Assembly (NCBI GenBank): GCA_023313575.1
Contig: JAJTTP010000018.1
Coordinates: forward strand, 434,001 to 498,000
Length of the DNA: 64,000 nt
Source: Eutypella sp. D-1
Lineage: Eukaryota; Ascomycota; Sordariomycetes; Xylariales; Diatrypaceae
Direction of reading: 5' to 3'
Below the pieces are notes generated by a model, which was given only the letters and a program-made list of their open reading frames with translations, was not told where the DNA came from and made no database searches. Numbering within the stretch: the first letter of the stretch is position 1; each line of letters starts with the position of its first letter. The position numbers were made by a program, and so were the translations under genes. Positions 26,092 through 37,416 of the stretch are shown in pieces.

Positions 26092-27161
26092 CTAGTGAAT
26101 AATCGGAACATCCAGCTCCGTCACTTTCATTCTCTTCAAAGTCTCCTTCTCCGACTGACTGAACCTCGGTTTCACGTTATACTTCTTTGCCATCATATCC
26201 AACGGCGTCTGCCAAAACACCTGGGCTGTTTGTCCTACAGCAGTCTCTCGGAAGTCCTTCGCATACGCCAGCTCTCCGTTCGCCCAAGCTGCATCTATCA
26301 CATTTTGGAGATCCTTGGACCTAGAAGTCCTCGAACCCAGAAGGGACCCCACCGCGTTGTTGATTTTGTCGGTGACATGATCGAAGGGACCTTCAATTGT
26401 CAAATCAACATGAGCCTCCTCATGGGCTGTCGAGAGATCCAGAGCGAGAAACAAGCCGAATCGTCTAGAGAGCATAGCAGTCCAATATGCATGCCTAAGA
26501 GCGTTTTCTCTGGGGAGGTCAGTGCTTAGGAGCTTCCAATGAAAGTCTCTGGCCTTGTTGTTGAAGTCCCTGATCTCGAAAGCTACGGAAACGAACATCA
26601 TGTTGTAGTAATCAAAGAGAACGCTGATCTCTTCGGGCGAGACGGGAAGGAATGGGATGAAGAACCAGTAAGGTGCCTCTTGAACGAATTTCTATGCTGA
26701 GAGATCATCTCGAGGAATCTTATTAAGCTCCCCGATGTTTCTCCTCTGGAGAATCCAATCTTTGAGGTAAGTTTGAAAGCTTTGCTCCGTCACATCTGTG
26801 AGGAGGGAAATCACGTCGAGATTGACATCGGAGATATAATATTCTCCGCCATTGGGCTTTATGACCAGCTCGTTGCTCTTCTCCAGCTCGTTATTGTGGA
26901 TAGGGAAGGTGGATGTACCAAAAGAGTCAGTTAGGATCTTGTCGTAGCGGTCTCAATCATGTTTCCGTTGAGGAAAATGTCAATAGATGTTCCCGACTCC
27001 CGCCTATGCTGAAACTTGATCACACAGTTTCCTATACCCAACAACTCTTCTCTAACAGCAAAAGTAATCCTCGACCAAGATGACTCTCCTTTCAGAGAGA
27101 GGCATAGAATACCTTTGTCTATATTGTCCACCAGTTTCTCGCCCTGATATGATGACTCAGA
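26092..27161 (-). pseudogene. Broken gene with DUF6973-like C-terminal domain
   Basis: On the minus strand, coding-like sequence starts near 27161 without a usable ATG. It runs in one frame to a stop at 26931-26933, continues in another frame from about 26950 and meets an in-frame TAG at 26692-26694. It then stays open to 26092. The C-terminal part (NALRHAYWTAMLSRRFG and then AHEEA) resembles DUF6973, a domain of unknown function with conserved His and Glu. No intron with good sites removes both lesions, so a frameshift plus a nonsense change is the simplest reading. An unusual gene structure or a sequencing error is the alternative. Confidence 0.6.
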
Positions 27162-28309
27162 TGATAGTGTCAGGTTTTGGAGGGGAGATCAGAGTGAGAG
27201 GAGCAGTGTATGGTATATTAGGGATACTAGGAAGTCTAAGATGTGAGCAATAGAAAGGGTACAAAAGACGGGGGAGTCGGTTTGACCCTATTTCTGCTAC
27301 CCCGCAGGAAGGTCTCAGCCATCACGCAAGGTGACGGGCTTCCAGCATCCGCTGAATCCTTGACAGCATACTGCTGAAGCTCGAGAATGTAGCAAGTGAT
27401 GGAGGTGTGGGAACTGTGACTTCGTAGCTTCGTAGAATTGACCTTGGTTTCGCCCTCCTATAGGCTCTAAGAACTGTGGTACAAGAAACTAGTCCGTTAT
27501 GTCGTCGAGATCGTTAAGCTCCAGAATCATGCCATCCGTCGACTACTTGCTTCTTTTGTTTAAGGATCGGGCCGATCCGTCACCCGGTGGTACGTAGGCG
27601 GGGATAGGGAAGCTGGTGAAAGAGGCACAATTTCAGCGTGGCTGCGTTCTGGCCAATCGACCGTGCCGCCCAGATCACAACTTGAAGGTGCATAGAAAAT
27701 ATCATCGCTGTATTTTCTGCTTGGTGAGAACTTAGCGAGACATTTGTATCACCCCGAAACCCACAATTCGGGATCTGAAGGTCGTGCTGAAGGTAGGACT
27801 ATAGCACGCCATCGGGGTTGGTATGGCTGAATCTTACTCCAGCGTTTAATATCCCAGCGAGAAGTGGTGGAGGAAGAGGAGAGCTGTGATTGTACAGCAT
27901 GGGTACGGACAATGGCGGGATGGAGGAGAGTCAATGGTTACATCAAGTTGACAGTGATGAGGGATACAAGGTGTGTATCGGGACCAGCGAGGGGACAGGT
28001 TGAATGGATATAAATAGGTGCCATTTCCCCGACCAGATTGAAAGAGATCAAGGACCCTCGAACACAAGCCCTCCTTGTGAAAGATACCTCCTTTCTAGTC
28101 TGACCCTAAGCCTTTGAAGATTGCTACTGCTTGGTAAGGTCGCTCCTTCTTTGGCTGACAATATGACATATCTAATATGAGGTCTAGTTTATCAAGTCTC
28201 AAGCGCTGTTGTCCGTACAAATCTCTAGCCAGTTCTTGTAAACTACCTGTAAGTAAGCTGTGATGCATCGACCGACGAGTTGAACGCGCTAACATTTCAA
28301 ATAGTCAAG
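27162..28309. other. Intergenic region with leader intron of next gene
   Basis: Contains the likely promoter of the small gene at 28310 and a leader intron at 28249-28304 (donor GTAAGT, branch GCTAAC, acceptor AATAG). Otherwise no coding signal. Confidence 0.5.
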
Positions 28310-28558
28310 ATGAGCCACATCACAGTTATCAACAACTCCGCGGACGAGATTCACGTCAGTATCACTATGAATAATGAAAAGCCTGATGTAAACATCAGCG
28401 ATGAATGGCGCGACATTCCTGCGAATGGGGGAAGCAACACTTGGACTCGGGAGCACTTGCAAGTGATCAGATACACCAGGAGCCTGACCCCCGGAGCCAA
28501 AGTCGAGACTATCCTTGGCGTACCGGACTCTACTGTACCCATCACTCAGCCGGAATGA
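28310..28558 (+). CDS. Small hypothetical protein, 82 residues
   Basis: Single coding exon from the ATG at 28310 (AAGATGAG context), preceded by a probable leader intron (28249-28304). The sequence begins MSHITVINNSADEIHVSI and has a polar, beta-rich pattern with WRDIPANGG, NTWTRE, QVIRYTRS and ETILGVP. There is no signal peptide, membrane segment or cysteine. The spacing of aromatic and Gly residues suggests a small beta-sandwich-like fold, but no function can be assigned. It sits next to the broken DUF6973-like gene. Confidence 0.6.
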   Translation: MSHITVINNSADEIHVSITMNNEKPDVNISDEWRDIPANGGSNTWTREHLQVIRYTRSLTPGAKVETILGVPDSTVPITQPE

Positions 28559-30774
28559 TGTATCACAGCAGTGTTACAAACCACCCAGTCCAGAATCGAC
28601 CTACCCACTGATAACAGAAATCACGTGGCGATCCATCTCCTTTGGTGGTGACCCTTCAGATATAAAAGGGAATACAATCACTCTTATCTTAGATAGTCTC
28701 TCCTTTAGCTAGCCAGCAATCAATCTAAGTATTCTCCCTTCTACATCTTCTGTTATCTAAAATCAAGACCAGTGGTGACGGCTTCGTTACAAGCAGCTTA
28801 GCAGTATCACAAAGTGGTTATAATATGCAATATAGTTTGATCCATATGTTCCTGGTATTAAAGATCCAACTGCGGTGCCGGAAACCACGACCAGCACCTT
28901 GCATGGCCAATGCATATTATGTAGGTAGTGGGCTGCCGCCAACCCGAACTGTGTTGCGTGACGGGTCGTAACGTCCCAGATGTCGTCCTAAACCGTCCAT
29001 ACGTGCAGTATTTCACAATGGGCATGTGGCACGAAAACGTAGACGGATACGCGTTTTGCATGTTTGGGCGGGCATGCGGTGTGGCGGTTACACCAGAGTT
29101 CAGCTCAGCCATGTCCAGTGAGAGGGTTCCGGTCTATTTTATACCCCTTGGCAGACAAAACATTGGATCATCCTCAACAATGTTAAGACATTCAGAAATC
29201 CTAATTCCGCGGCCAACAATTCAGAACGCCTCTCCCGTATGCGGCCGGCCAGTATCCACAAACAGATCACACATCCTGTCCGCCCAGCGAAGACCTCATG
29301 AAGTGGCGGAAAACCCGGTGAGTGAGGTTGTCCTGCTCATTTTGAAAGGAGAAGTTCGATGCTCATGGTGTCCTTTTCCCCTGCATACTAAGTCAACCCC
29401 AATAATCCCATGTCTGTCTATTTGCAAGTACGACAGATAATAACTGTAGTGTAATGTACAAACCAAGGCAAAGCCGGGAGACTTTGACGCCACTAGAAAA
29501 GGGCATCAAGTAGAAACGCAAAGCGGATTAGCTAAGACTGAGAATATTTGTTGCTGAGAAAAGGACCTCAGGACTAATAGGCGTGTCGCTTATTAAGGTA
29601 TGGGTTACTATGTACAATCTCAGTGCCTGGTACACCATGCAGGCAGTCATACCCATGTGTAAGGGGAGCAAAAAGGCAGTTGCTACGCTACCGACCAAAA
29701 GCTTCCTGGCCGAGGCAACAACAACCCAATTATCACGTTTACAGATCGAAGATAAATATGGTAGGTAAATCGTAGATTGGCATAAAAAAGTAAGATGATC
29801 TTCTAGATATAAAATAGGGGTGGGTGCCTATGGCCTATATATACATGTATACCCTGAGGAGTCCCGGAGATAAGGTCTATATCTGATCCTCTATGTCAGA
29901 TATTACCCCCTTGTAGAATAGCCCCCTTTTTGAGTGAGGCTCAACTGGCCGTGACACCCAACCCTACCTAAGACGGAAGAAAATGAGCTTAAGGTAGACG
30001 AATTTGATTCCTTAAGTACCTAGGTAGGCATAACGAATAACACTTGTGTGAAAAAACCTAGGGACGGAAATATTATTAAGGCTACGCATTCCCATATCCC
30101 TTAAACAGGATCGGGACTGGCATGACCATTAGCAGGGCAACGATACAGAGGCATAAAAAAAGAGTACAGCGGTTCATAGCGCTAGGCCCCTGTTAGGTAA
30201 AAGAGTCCTATACATATTCGTGGATAGAGTAAACCGCATCATCGATAACTTCAGTACGTAAACGTACCATTTCATATACTCCTTCCTGTATACCTACATA
30301 TTAATATATGGATGGATATTTTTCGCACCCCGCTGCTCTGCTCCATGGGATAACTCTAGGTACTCTCTGTTCGTACAAACACGTCAACGTAAAACGTGAA
30401 AACGTGCAAGGAATTTTGTTTCTTTTTTCTTCCTGTCCTGTCCTGTCTTGTCCTGTGTCTTTTTTCCCCCCTTCTTCTTCATCTGTGGCGGGCTTGGGTT
30501 GGGTTGGTGATACATGAAGTGAATAAAAAGCCGTAATTACACCTGCACTCTTCTCGGATGAAGATAGATGTCCTTCCTTCTTGCTTTCCTCCACCCACCA
30601 CCCCCCTCTGTACTTATCAGAGGGGTCCGGGTCCGGATAGTCTTTCCCGTTCCGTGCCGCCTCTCTCTATACTGGGAGCGCCCTAGTGAGCCATCGATGA
30701 AGTTTCAAGAACTCCGCGTCCTCCATCCGTCCGTCCTTCTGAAAAAAACGCCGCTGCCCGCCACTGCCGCACTC
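28559..30774. other. Intergenic region with LTR-like fragments
   Basis: Contains a candidate 10-bp inverted repeat around a TATA-bearing segment (28609-28759), an LTR-like start beginning TGTCAGATATTACC at 29895, a TACCTAGGTA palindrome (30017-30026) and pyrimidine-rich simple sequence near 30420-30490. A 170-codon open stretch at 28928-29440 has no ATG start and no family features. Confidence 0.45.
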
Positions 30775-32848
30775 TCAGTCGATCTTGATGGAGCTGTAGA
30801 TTTTGTGCACGAACCACCAGCTCGAGAAATATCCGATAGATCCTAAAAGTAGGGTTTGTATGTCAGTATGTGGTGGGGTCAAAACCTAAACAAAACGAGA
30901 AGGGAAAAAAAAAGTAACGATAAAGAAAAAGATAGGAATACGTACCCGTCAAGACGAAGAAAAGGAACGATATCAGAGCGCTGTAACCCGTGTACAGGAC
31001 GATACCGGAGATGGTACTCAGCGAGAGCTTGCTCATGAGGTAGATCAGCGCGTTGACGAAGATATACCCGGCGCTCATGCCAGCAGCGAGGAAGGAGCGC
31101 CACTGCCAGTGGTAGTTCTCGGCGCAGAGCAGGAAATACACCATGAGGACCGTGACGGCGGCGCAGGTGATGATCATGAGCCCGTAGCAGAGGAACAGGA
31201 AGCCGAACATGTAGTAGATCTTGCTGAACCAGATGGAGCTCATGATGAAGTACAGCTCGACGAAGATCGCGCCGAACGGCAGGATGCCGACGAGGAGCAT
31301 GCTTGGTAGAGGTTTCAGGTAGGTGGTCGTGGGCGGGATTTGTCGCGGGATCTGGTTCGTGCGTACCGGTGCCTCGACGACGGGCGCGCGGAACCCGAGC
31401 CAGGAACCTGCGACGGAGAGCGGGACTGAGATGATGAACCAGATGGCGATGATGATCAGCATGGTCGTGAAGGGGACGGCGCCGGAGGCGCGGTTAGCCC
31501 ACAGGAACAAATTGAGGAAGAAGAACGTGGAGAAGACGATTCCCGGGACGAGAATGGGGGTCAGGGTGATGTTGAGCTTCCACTTCTCGCCGCTCATGGT
31601 CTTGTACGTGCGGGCGGAGACGTAGCCGCCGATGAAGCTGAGCAGGGTGTAGAGGAACATGACGATGGTTCCCAGGGAGCCGCGGTTGGAAGGAGACAGG
31701 AAGCCTAGCAAGGCGATGCAGATGGTGAGACCGGTCATAACGAATAGCTGCGCGCCGTTGCCGAGAAACACCGAGAGCAGCAGGGGGTGCGCGGGCGTGC
31801 GGAAGACGTCGCCGTGGACCAGCTTCCAGCCGGAGTCCTCCTGCACGCCGTCCTCCAGGACGGATGTGCCGGATAGATCCTCGAGGTTGATCGAGTCGAG
31901 ACGGTTGTACCGCGCGATATCCTTCTTCAGGGCCCGGAACAGAACCGAGCTGACGGTCACGGTTAGGAAGACCACGACGACGGCCGAGTTCACAAGGGAG
32001 AACCAGTGGATCTTGGGATCGAAGACGTGCAGGTATTTGTCCCAGCGTGTGGCCCACGCGGTAGGCGACTTGACCCAGTATACACTGTAGGTGAACTGAA
32101 CCTTGGTCTGGGCATCCTGGTCTTCCGAGAGAATAACGGGCGGGTGGTTATCTCCACAGTCTGCCTCCCCGCCATCGTAGGCCTTGGAGCTCGGCTGGAC
32201 GATGACGCCGACAACCCTCAGCTGTTGCTCCTGTCCGCTCACGGCGTGGTATTCGATGAGGATGTCGTAGTGATTGTTGAAGAAAACTTGGTGTTCGGGC
32301 TCTTCGGCGTGGGTAGAACCTATGGCGAATCCGGGGCTGTAGAAAGTACTCTGGGTAAGCTCATCGATTATCTGTTGGCCAGCAGGTAGCCCGTCGACCA
32401 GCCAGTTCAGGGCATAGCCCTTCAGGATGCGCTTGTTGACGAAGGCGGCGTCAGACTTGTCGTAGGTGGTCTCGCAAAGCTTCTTGCAAGTCTCGTTCTG
32501 GGCCATGTGCAGTTCGAAAGGCGAGGTCATTATCCTGTCACCGAACAGAATGCTCCCTAGGCTCACGGAAACGTATTCGGGACCGGTCTCGGGCTGGCAG
32601 TAATGGAATTTCTCGTTATAATAGTCGTAGGCCATGACGGAATGGAGGAGAGCATCCTGCTGGGCGGCGACGGGCTTTACGCTATTAACGTTTAAAGGCA
32701 CGGTATCACCGGGTTTGTAGGATGTCGGCGCGACACCAGGTAGGTAGAATGCGGAGGAGAGTTGTGGGAGGGCAGCGAGTGCGATTGTGAGGGCGGAGAG
32801 GGTGGAGGAGGGAGACGCCGATGAAGGCGCCATCATTCGAGGCTTCAT
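30775..32848 (-). CDS. TM9 superfamily (EMP70/nonaspanin) protein
   Basis: Exons 30946-32848 and 30775-30842 on the minus strand (103-nt intron, phase 1) give 656 residues. A signal peptide ends near SSAFYLPGVAPTSY, the usual mature start of nonaspanins. A lumenal domain of about 270 residues follows, with HYC and ETCKKLC segments and SVYWV before the first helix. The nine-helix core then carries the family motifs LGNGAQLF, GYVSARTYK and ENYHWQWRSF. The short last exon supplies FSSWWFVHKIYSSIKID, whose C-terminal Lys-x-Asp matches the Golgi-retention motif of TM9 proteins. In yeast the homologues (Emp70/Tmn2) act in endosome/Golgi sorting, adhesion and copper homeostasis. The ATG at 32848 is chosen. 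The 5' end shares an intergenic region with LCP5. Confidence 0.94.
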
Positions 32849-34198
32849 AATGACTATCGTGAAGGTTAGATTGTTAGCCAAGTCAACCTTTTTTCTTGTT
32901 TCTCTTGCTTCTGCCCTCCTGTCATGTCCTCATTCCTTCGTGATATCCGGCGACGGGGCGCATACGCATATGCAGTACGCATACGCACACACGCATGCAT
33001 ACAAGCTGCACAAAAGATCGCGTGGGGGATATCCAGGGATGGTTATCTGTACCCAGGTGGCTGGCTATCCCGCTATCTGGCTACCTAGCTATCTGATAGA
33101 ATGGTAAGGATGGTTGGTAAATATAGGCAGGCTTACGTTGACTAGGAGATGCGCACGACTAGACATGGGATTGGGAGCGCAAAAGCGCGCTATTCGGGGG
33201 AGCTTTTATCGGTTCGTCCTCTCTATACCTAGAAGTTGGTAGGAAACCAATTGCTAAAACAGGAGAGGATAGAAGGGTTGATGAAGGAGGAGAAAAGGGT
33301 AACAGAAGAAGAAGAAGGTAGAGCTAGGGCAGGCTGTGGGAAATGTGCGCCTGAAGCTACGTCAGTACTTAGTGTAAGTAGAGAAGTAGTCGTCAGTATT
33401 CGCCTAGAGAGCTAAGCCCCCCTGGAAATCGTAAAAATTGTACAAAGTACGAAGTAATGGATGCTGGAAAGAAAGAATGAGGCTCCGAATAGACGTGGAC
33501 GGATAAGTGATATTATGTGAATTTTAAAAGATGACAAGTCGGCATTGAGAAAGAAGTCTTTGCCTTGTTTTATTCATCTACGTAATAGAGATATGGTGTA
33601 TTATCAGACCTCTCCGGTGAAAAGGAAAAAAGAAGCTACAAAAGCAGTTATTGAATTCCCTGGGTAGGTGGGTGAATGTTATTATGCAATGTATAAAGTA
33701 CGTAAGCTGCCTTAGGATGTAGATGTGTAAGTACGTGTATGTAAGTACGTATGTTATGCTGCTTAGCCTCAATCAACTGATAACCAACAACAGTCTGGCT
33801 GGCTGCCTCATCAGCTCATAGTTAAGCCTAGCCTATGAGGGCAATAATCTGGAATTTAAGAACTTAGGATGGGCAGTGACAACTGTCCCCAGAGAAGAAG
33901 TGGACCTACAGGGATTAGCTTCCTTATCAATCTGTCTAACCATCTTTGATCTAGCGTTATCGTAGCCTCTTATCACTAACTATCACTTGTTATCGATCAA
34001 AAGTCTCCATTATAATTTTCTACAGGTAGAAGAGAGCTCGAATCCTGTACTGAACTAAGTACTTCATACAATATTACTCCTCCTATTCTATCCCCCTCCA
34101 ACATCACAAAATTCTCTTCTTTTCTCCCCCATAATCCGCAAAACAAAGAAATAAATCACCAAGGAATCTAGCGTACTACTCGTCACTCCCAGCGCTCA
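32849..34198. other. Divergent promoter region, TM9 and LCP5
   Basis: About 1.35 kb between two divergently transcribed housekeeping genes. It carries CTAGCTAT/GGCTATC simple repetition near 33060 and pyrimidine tracts just upstream of 34199. No coding signal. Confidence 0.5.
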
Positions 34199-35443
34199 AT
34201 GGCGGCGGCGGCAGCCCAGACCTCGCTTCCGGCACTGCTGGACTCGCTATCGCAATCCCTCAATTCAGCACTCGATGCGACACCCAAATTATCCGGCGTC
34301 ATCTCACCAAGCAAAGACGGCGTCTCCCTCCTCGACGTCAAAAACGAGCTGCTGCTCTCCTATCTCCAAAACCTCGTCTTCCTCATCCTGCTCAAAATCC
34401 GCAGCAGCGCCTCCTCTTCGAATCCCCCCAAGGGCTCGGCGGCGAACAAGAATGAGGACGGGGATGGGGATGGGGATGAGAATGGGGCTGGCGCGGGAGT
34501 TCTGGATGACAATGTGGTAGTTGAGAAACTCGTCGAGCTGCGCCTATACCTGGAAAAGGGCGTCCGTCCGCTCGAGGACAAGCTGCGCTTCCAGCTCGAC
34601 AAGATCCTGCGCGCCGCTGACAACGCCGACCGCAGCGCGCACGCCCAGGCCCAGGCCGCCGAGTCCAGAAAAGCGCGGGACGCGGCGTTCGAATCCGGGT
34701 CCGAAGATGACAGCGACAGCGAAGACGAAAACGAAGCCAGCGGACGGAATACCAGTACCACCACCACCAAGGACCCGTCCGCGAAGATCTTCACACCCGG
34801 CACGCACGGCTTCATCTCAGCCTCGAAACCCATCGGCATGGCAGCCGCCTCTGCAAAGGACAACAAGACGTCGGGGGTCTACCGACCGCCCAAAATCACA
34901 CCCACAGTGATGCCCACAACAACAGACCGACGAGACCGGCAGCAGCAGCAGAGGCAACCGATGAAATCCGCCACGATGGACGAATACGTATCGCACGAGC
35001 TATCCAGCGCGCCGCTGGCACAACCCAGCGTCGGCGCCGACATCCTGCGGCACGGGCGGGGCGTCAAGACCGCGGCGCAGCGCGCCGACGAGGACCGGCG
35101 CCGCGAGTACGAGGAGACGAATTTCGTGCGTCTGCCGAAGGAGAGCAAGAAAGAGCGCGCCAAGCGCTCCAACAGCAACAATACGAAAATGTCGTTCGGG
35201 GGCGAGGAGTGGCGCGAGCTCGGCGAGGGCGTGGACAGGATTGCTCGTCTAACGGGCCGGAAGCAGGGCAGTGGGGGCGGGACTAAGGCGCTGCTGGAGA
35301 AGAGTCGGAAGCGCGGCCGTGAGACGACGGATAGTGCGCGCGGTAGTGGTCTGAATAGTGGGACCAGGGAGATCATTGGGGATCGGTTTAATAAGCGGGT
35401 GAAGGTTATGGAGGGCGGTCGCCGAGATAGGGGAAAGAGGTAG
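34199..35443 (+). CDS. Lcp5/Sas10-C1D family U3 processome protein
   Basis: Single exon, 414 residues, ATG at 34199. The N-terminal about 140 residues form the Sas10/Utp3/C1D helical domain: SLLDVKNELLLSYLQNLVFLILLK and LVELRLYLEKGVRPLEDKLRFQLDK with the next residues. An acidic Asp/Glu/Ser block and an extended middle follow. The C-terminus carries the family signatures YRPPKITP, EYEETNFVRLPKESKKE and a basic Arg/Lys-rich end (RKRGRE, NKRVKV). Homologues (yeast Lcp5, metazoan neuroguidin) join the small-subunit processome for 18S rRNA maturation in the nucleolus. A GGGGATG-rich low-complexity insert near codon 90 encodes Asp-Gly-Asp repeats. Confidence 0.93.
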   Translation: MAAAAAQTSLPALLDSLSQSLNSALDATPKLSGVISPSKDGVSLLDVKNELLLSYLQNLVFLILLKIRSSASSSNPPKGSAANKNEDGDGDGDENGAGAGVLDDNVVVEKLVELRLYLEKGVRPLEDKLRFQLDKILRAADNADRSAHAQAQAAESRKARDAAFESGSEDDSDSEDENEASGRNTSTTTTKDPSAKIFTPGTHGFISASKPIGMAAASAKDNKTSGVYRPPKITPTVMPTTTDRRDRQQQQRQPMKSATMDEYVSHELSSAPLAQPSVGADILRHGRGVKTAAQRADEDRRREYEETNFVRLPKESKKERAKRSNSNNTKMSFGGEEWRELGEGVDRIARLTGRKQGSGGGTKALLEKSRKRGRETTDSARGSGLNSGTREIIGDRFNKRVKVMEGGRRDRGKR

Positions 35444-35692
35444 GATCGTGATATGACGGTGTTGAGTGTACCTACTTAATTAATTAAATTGCTCGCGAGG
35501 CTTGTGCCTACATATACCCGGTTTCGCTTTATACTCGCGAGTGATATTATGCGTCCGGGACTCATGCCAATTGACATCATTCTCTCTCTACTTCCCGTAC
35601 AATCTCTCATCGTAGATGGGGATAACCAAAAGCCAACGCAATAGCCACACCACAAACAACCACCCAATATTCCAGCGTCTCACATACACACC

Positions 35693-37416
35693 CTAGACGC
35701 TCCTCCCCGTATCCTTGCCCTCATTCTCACTACTAACGCCCGCACCAAGGCCATTGCGAATGCGGTCCTCGCCCCGGACGACGCGGCGCGGGAGGGCGAA
35801 GCCGAGGCCAAAAAACACAAAGACGCACCACTTCCAGCGGAACGGGTTGAAAGCGACGCAGAAGACGAACCACCAGACAAGCTCCAGATACGTGAAAAAA
35901 TCGAACGCCCCCGTGGGCGCCGTGGCTTTCAGGGCGCGCGTCATGTCGATCCAGCGCCGCATCCAGGCCTGCCCGGGCCGCGTTAAGGGGTCCACGAGGA
36001 ACATCAATAGGATCCGCGTGTAGATCCCGATGTGCCAGTTCCCCACGGTCCCGATCGCGTTCACGTACGTGCAGTTGATCGCGGACACCGACGGGTGCGG
36101 CGGCGGGAAGACCTGCAGGTACCAGTTCGGCGGGCCGTACGGCGCCGCGAAGCACTCGTCTGGTAGGAATTCGAGAGACGGACGCTTGAATCCCGTCGCC
36201 ATGACCACCATGTCGCCCTCGAGCGTCCTGTGTCGGCCGGGCCCGCCTTTCGGCACCCCTTGCTCCCGCTGATTGACCACGACACCGTTTTCCGTGAACC
36301 CTTCGATGTCGCAGCGCACCCACTCGGCGTCCCCGCGGCGGATCCGGTCCATAACGTCCGAGTTGACCATCGGCGTCTCCTCGAACACGCCCTTGTCGCG
36401 GGGCGGCGCGATGTCCGAGAGGTCCCGGTAGAAGAGCTTCTTCAGCAGCTTCTCCGGGATCCACGATAGCGTCGTCTCCTGGCCCCATATGTTGAGCGCC
36501 AGCAGCATGTCGATCACCGCGTTGCGGGGGATGATCCATTTGTCGCTTCGAGAGAGGATGTAGATCTTCTTGGCACCTTCGTCCGCTGCATACTCCAAAG
36601 CCTCAACGGCACTGGCGCCCCCGCCAATCACGAGGATTGTTTTGTCCTGTGCCTTTTTGCTACTCGATTGTCAGCCTCCGAAATCGTGCCTAACCTTATC
36701 GGAAAAAAAAGGAAAAGAAAAAAGAAGCTGCGTGGCTCACCCAGTCAATTGACTCGAATGATACACCGGCCCACCAAACTTCTCCATACCGTCCATCTTG
36801 GGCATTTTCGGGTCGCCGCAGGTGCCGACGGCGGCAATGAGGCCCTCGAAGCGGCCATTGGCCGGGTTATTGATGATCCAGCGGCCCTTCTCGTCCTGGT
36901 ACACCTTCTCCACCTTGGTATTGAACCGCGTCCGCGTGTCCAGCCCGTACTTCTCCCAGATCTGGCGCACCTGGCTGACGATCTGCTGGCGGTCCGGGTA
37001 GCCGCGCTCCCACTTGACCGAGGGGTGGAACCGGTACGCGAGGGAATGGATCTGTAGGCTCGAGGTGTTGTTTACTCGCTGCGTATGTGCCCATTAGCAT
37101 TGGTCCCCATTCCGGCCCCCCTTGCACATGCATGGTTCAGGCCGTGCTGCTGGGCACCTACACTCCATATCCCGCCCAGATTATCCTCGCTGCCAGCCTC
37201 GAAGATCACGACGTCGAACCCATGCCCGATACAATGCGACGCGGACGTCACGCCCGTGATCCCCGCGCCTATGACCGCGATCTTCGGCCGCCCGAGGTGC
37301 GGATGTGGCCTCGGCGGCCGCGGCGAGAGGATTATGTCTACGAGCCACTGCCAGATCTGGTACAGGAAGAGAAACGGATGGAAGAGCGGGTTCTGGACCC
37401 GTGATTCGGATGGCAT
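35693..37416 (-). CDS. Flavin-containing monooxygenase with C-terminal membrane helices
   Basis: Exons 37162-37416, 36741-37078 and 35693-36659 (minus strand; introns 83 and 81 nt) give 519 residues. The FAD Rossmann motif VIGAGITG is at about residues 48-55 and the NADPH motif VIGGGASA at about 208-215. Between them an FMO-type fingerprint FGGPVYHSSQ sits at about 186-195. An ATG-type segment, VMATGFKRPSL, follows. The family oxygenates nitrogen, sulphur or carbonyl carbon; the substrate is unknown. A hydrophobic N-terminal stretch (LFHPFLFLYQIWQWLVDIIL) and two C-terminal hydrophobic segments (about residues 445-485) suggest ER-membrane association. The ATG at 37416 is selected because the exon frame and N-terminal helix start there. 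Open sequence further upstream contains no family residues. Confidence 0.88.

Noticed and set aside
28928..29440. 170-codon open stretch on the plus strand
   Set aside because: It has no ATG at its start, no family features and overlaps repeat-like sequence; composition looks like chance.
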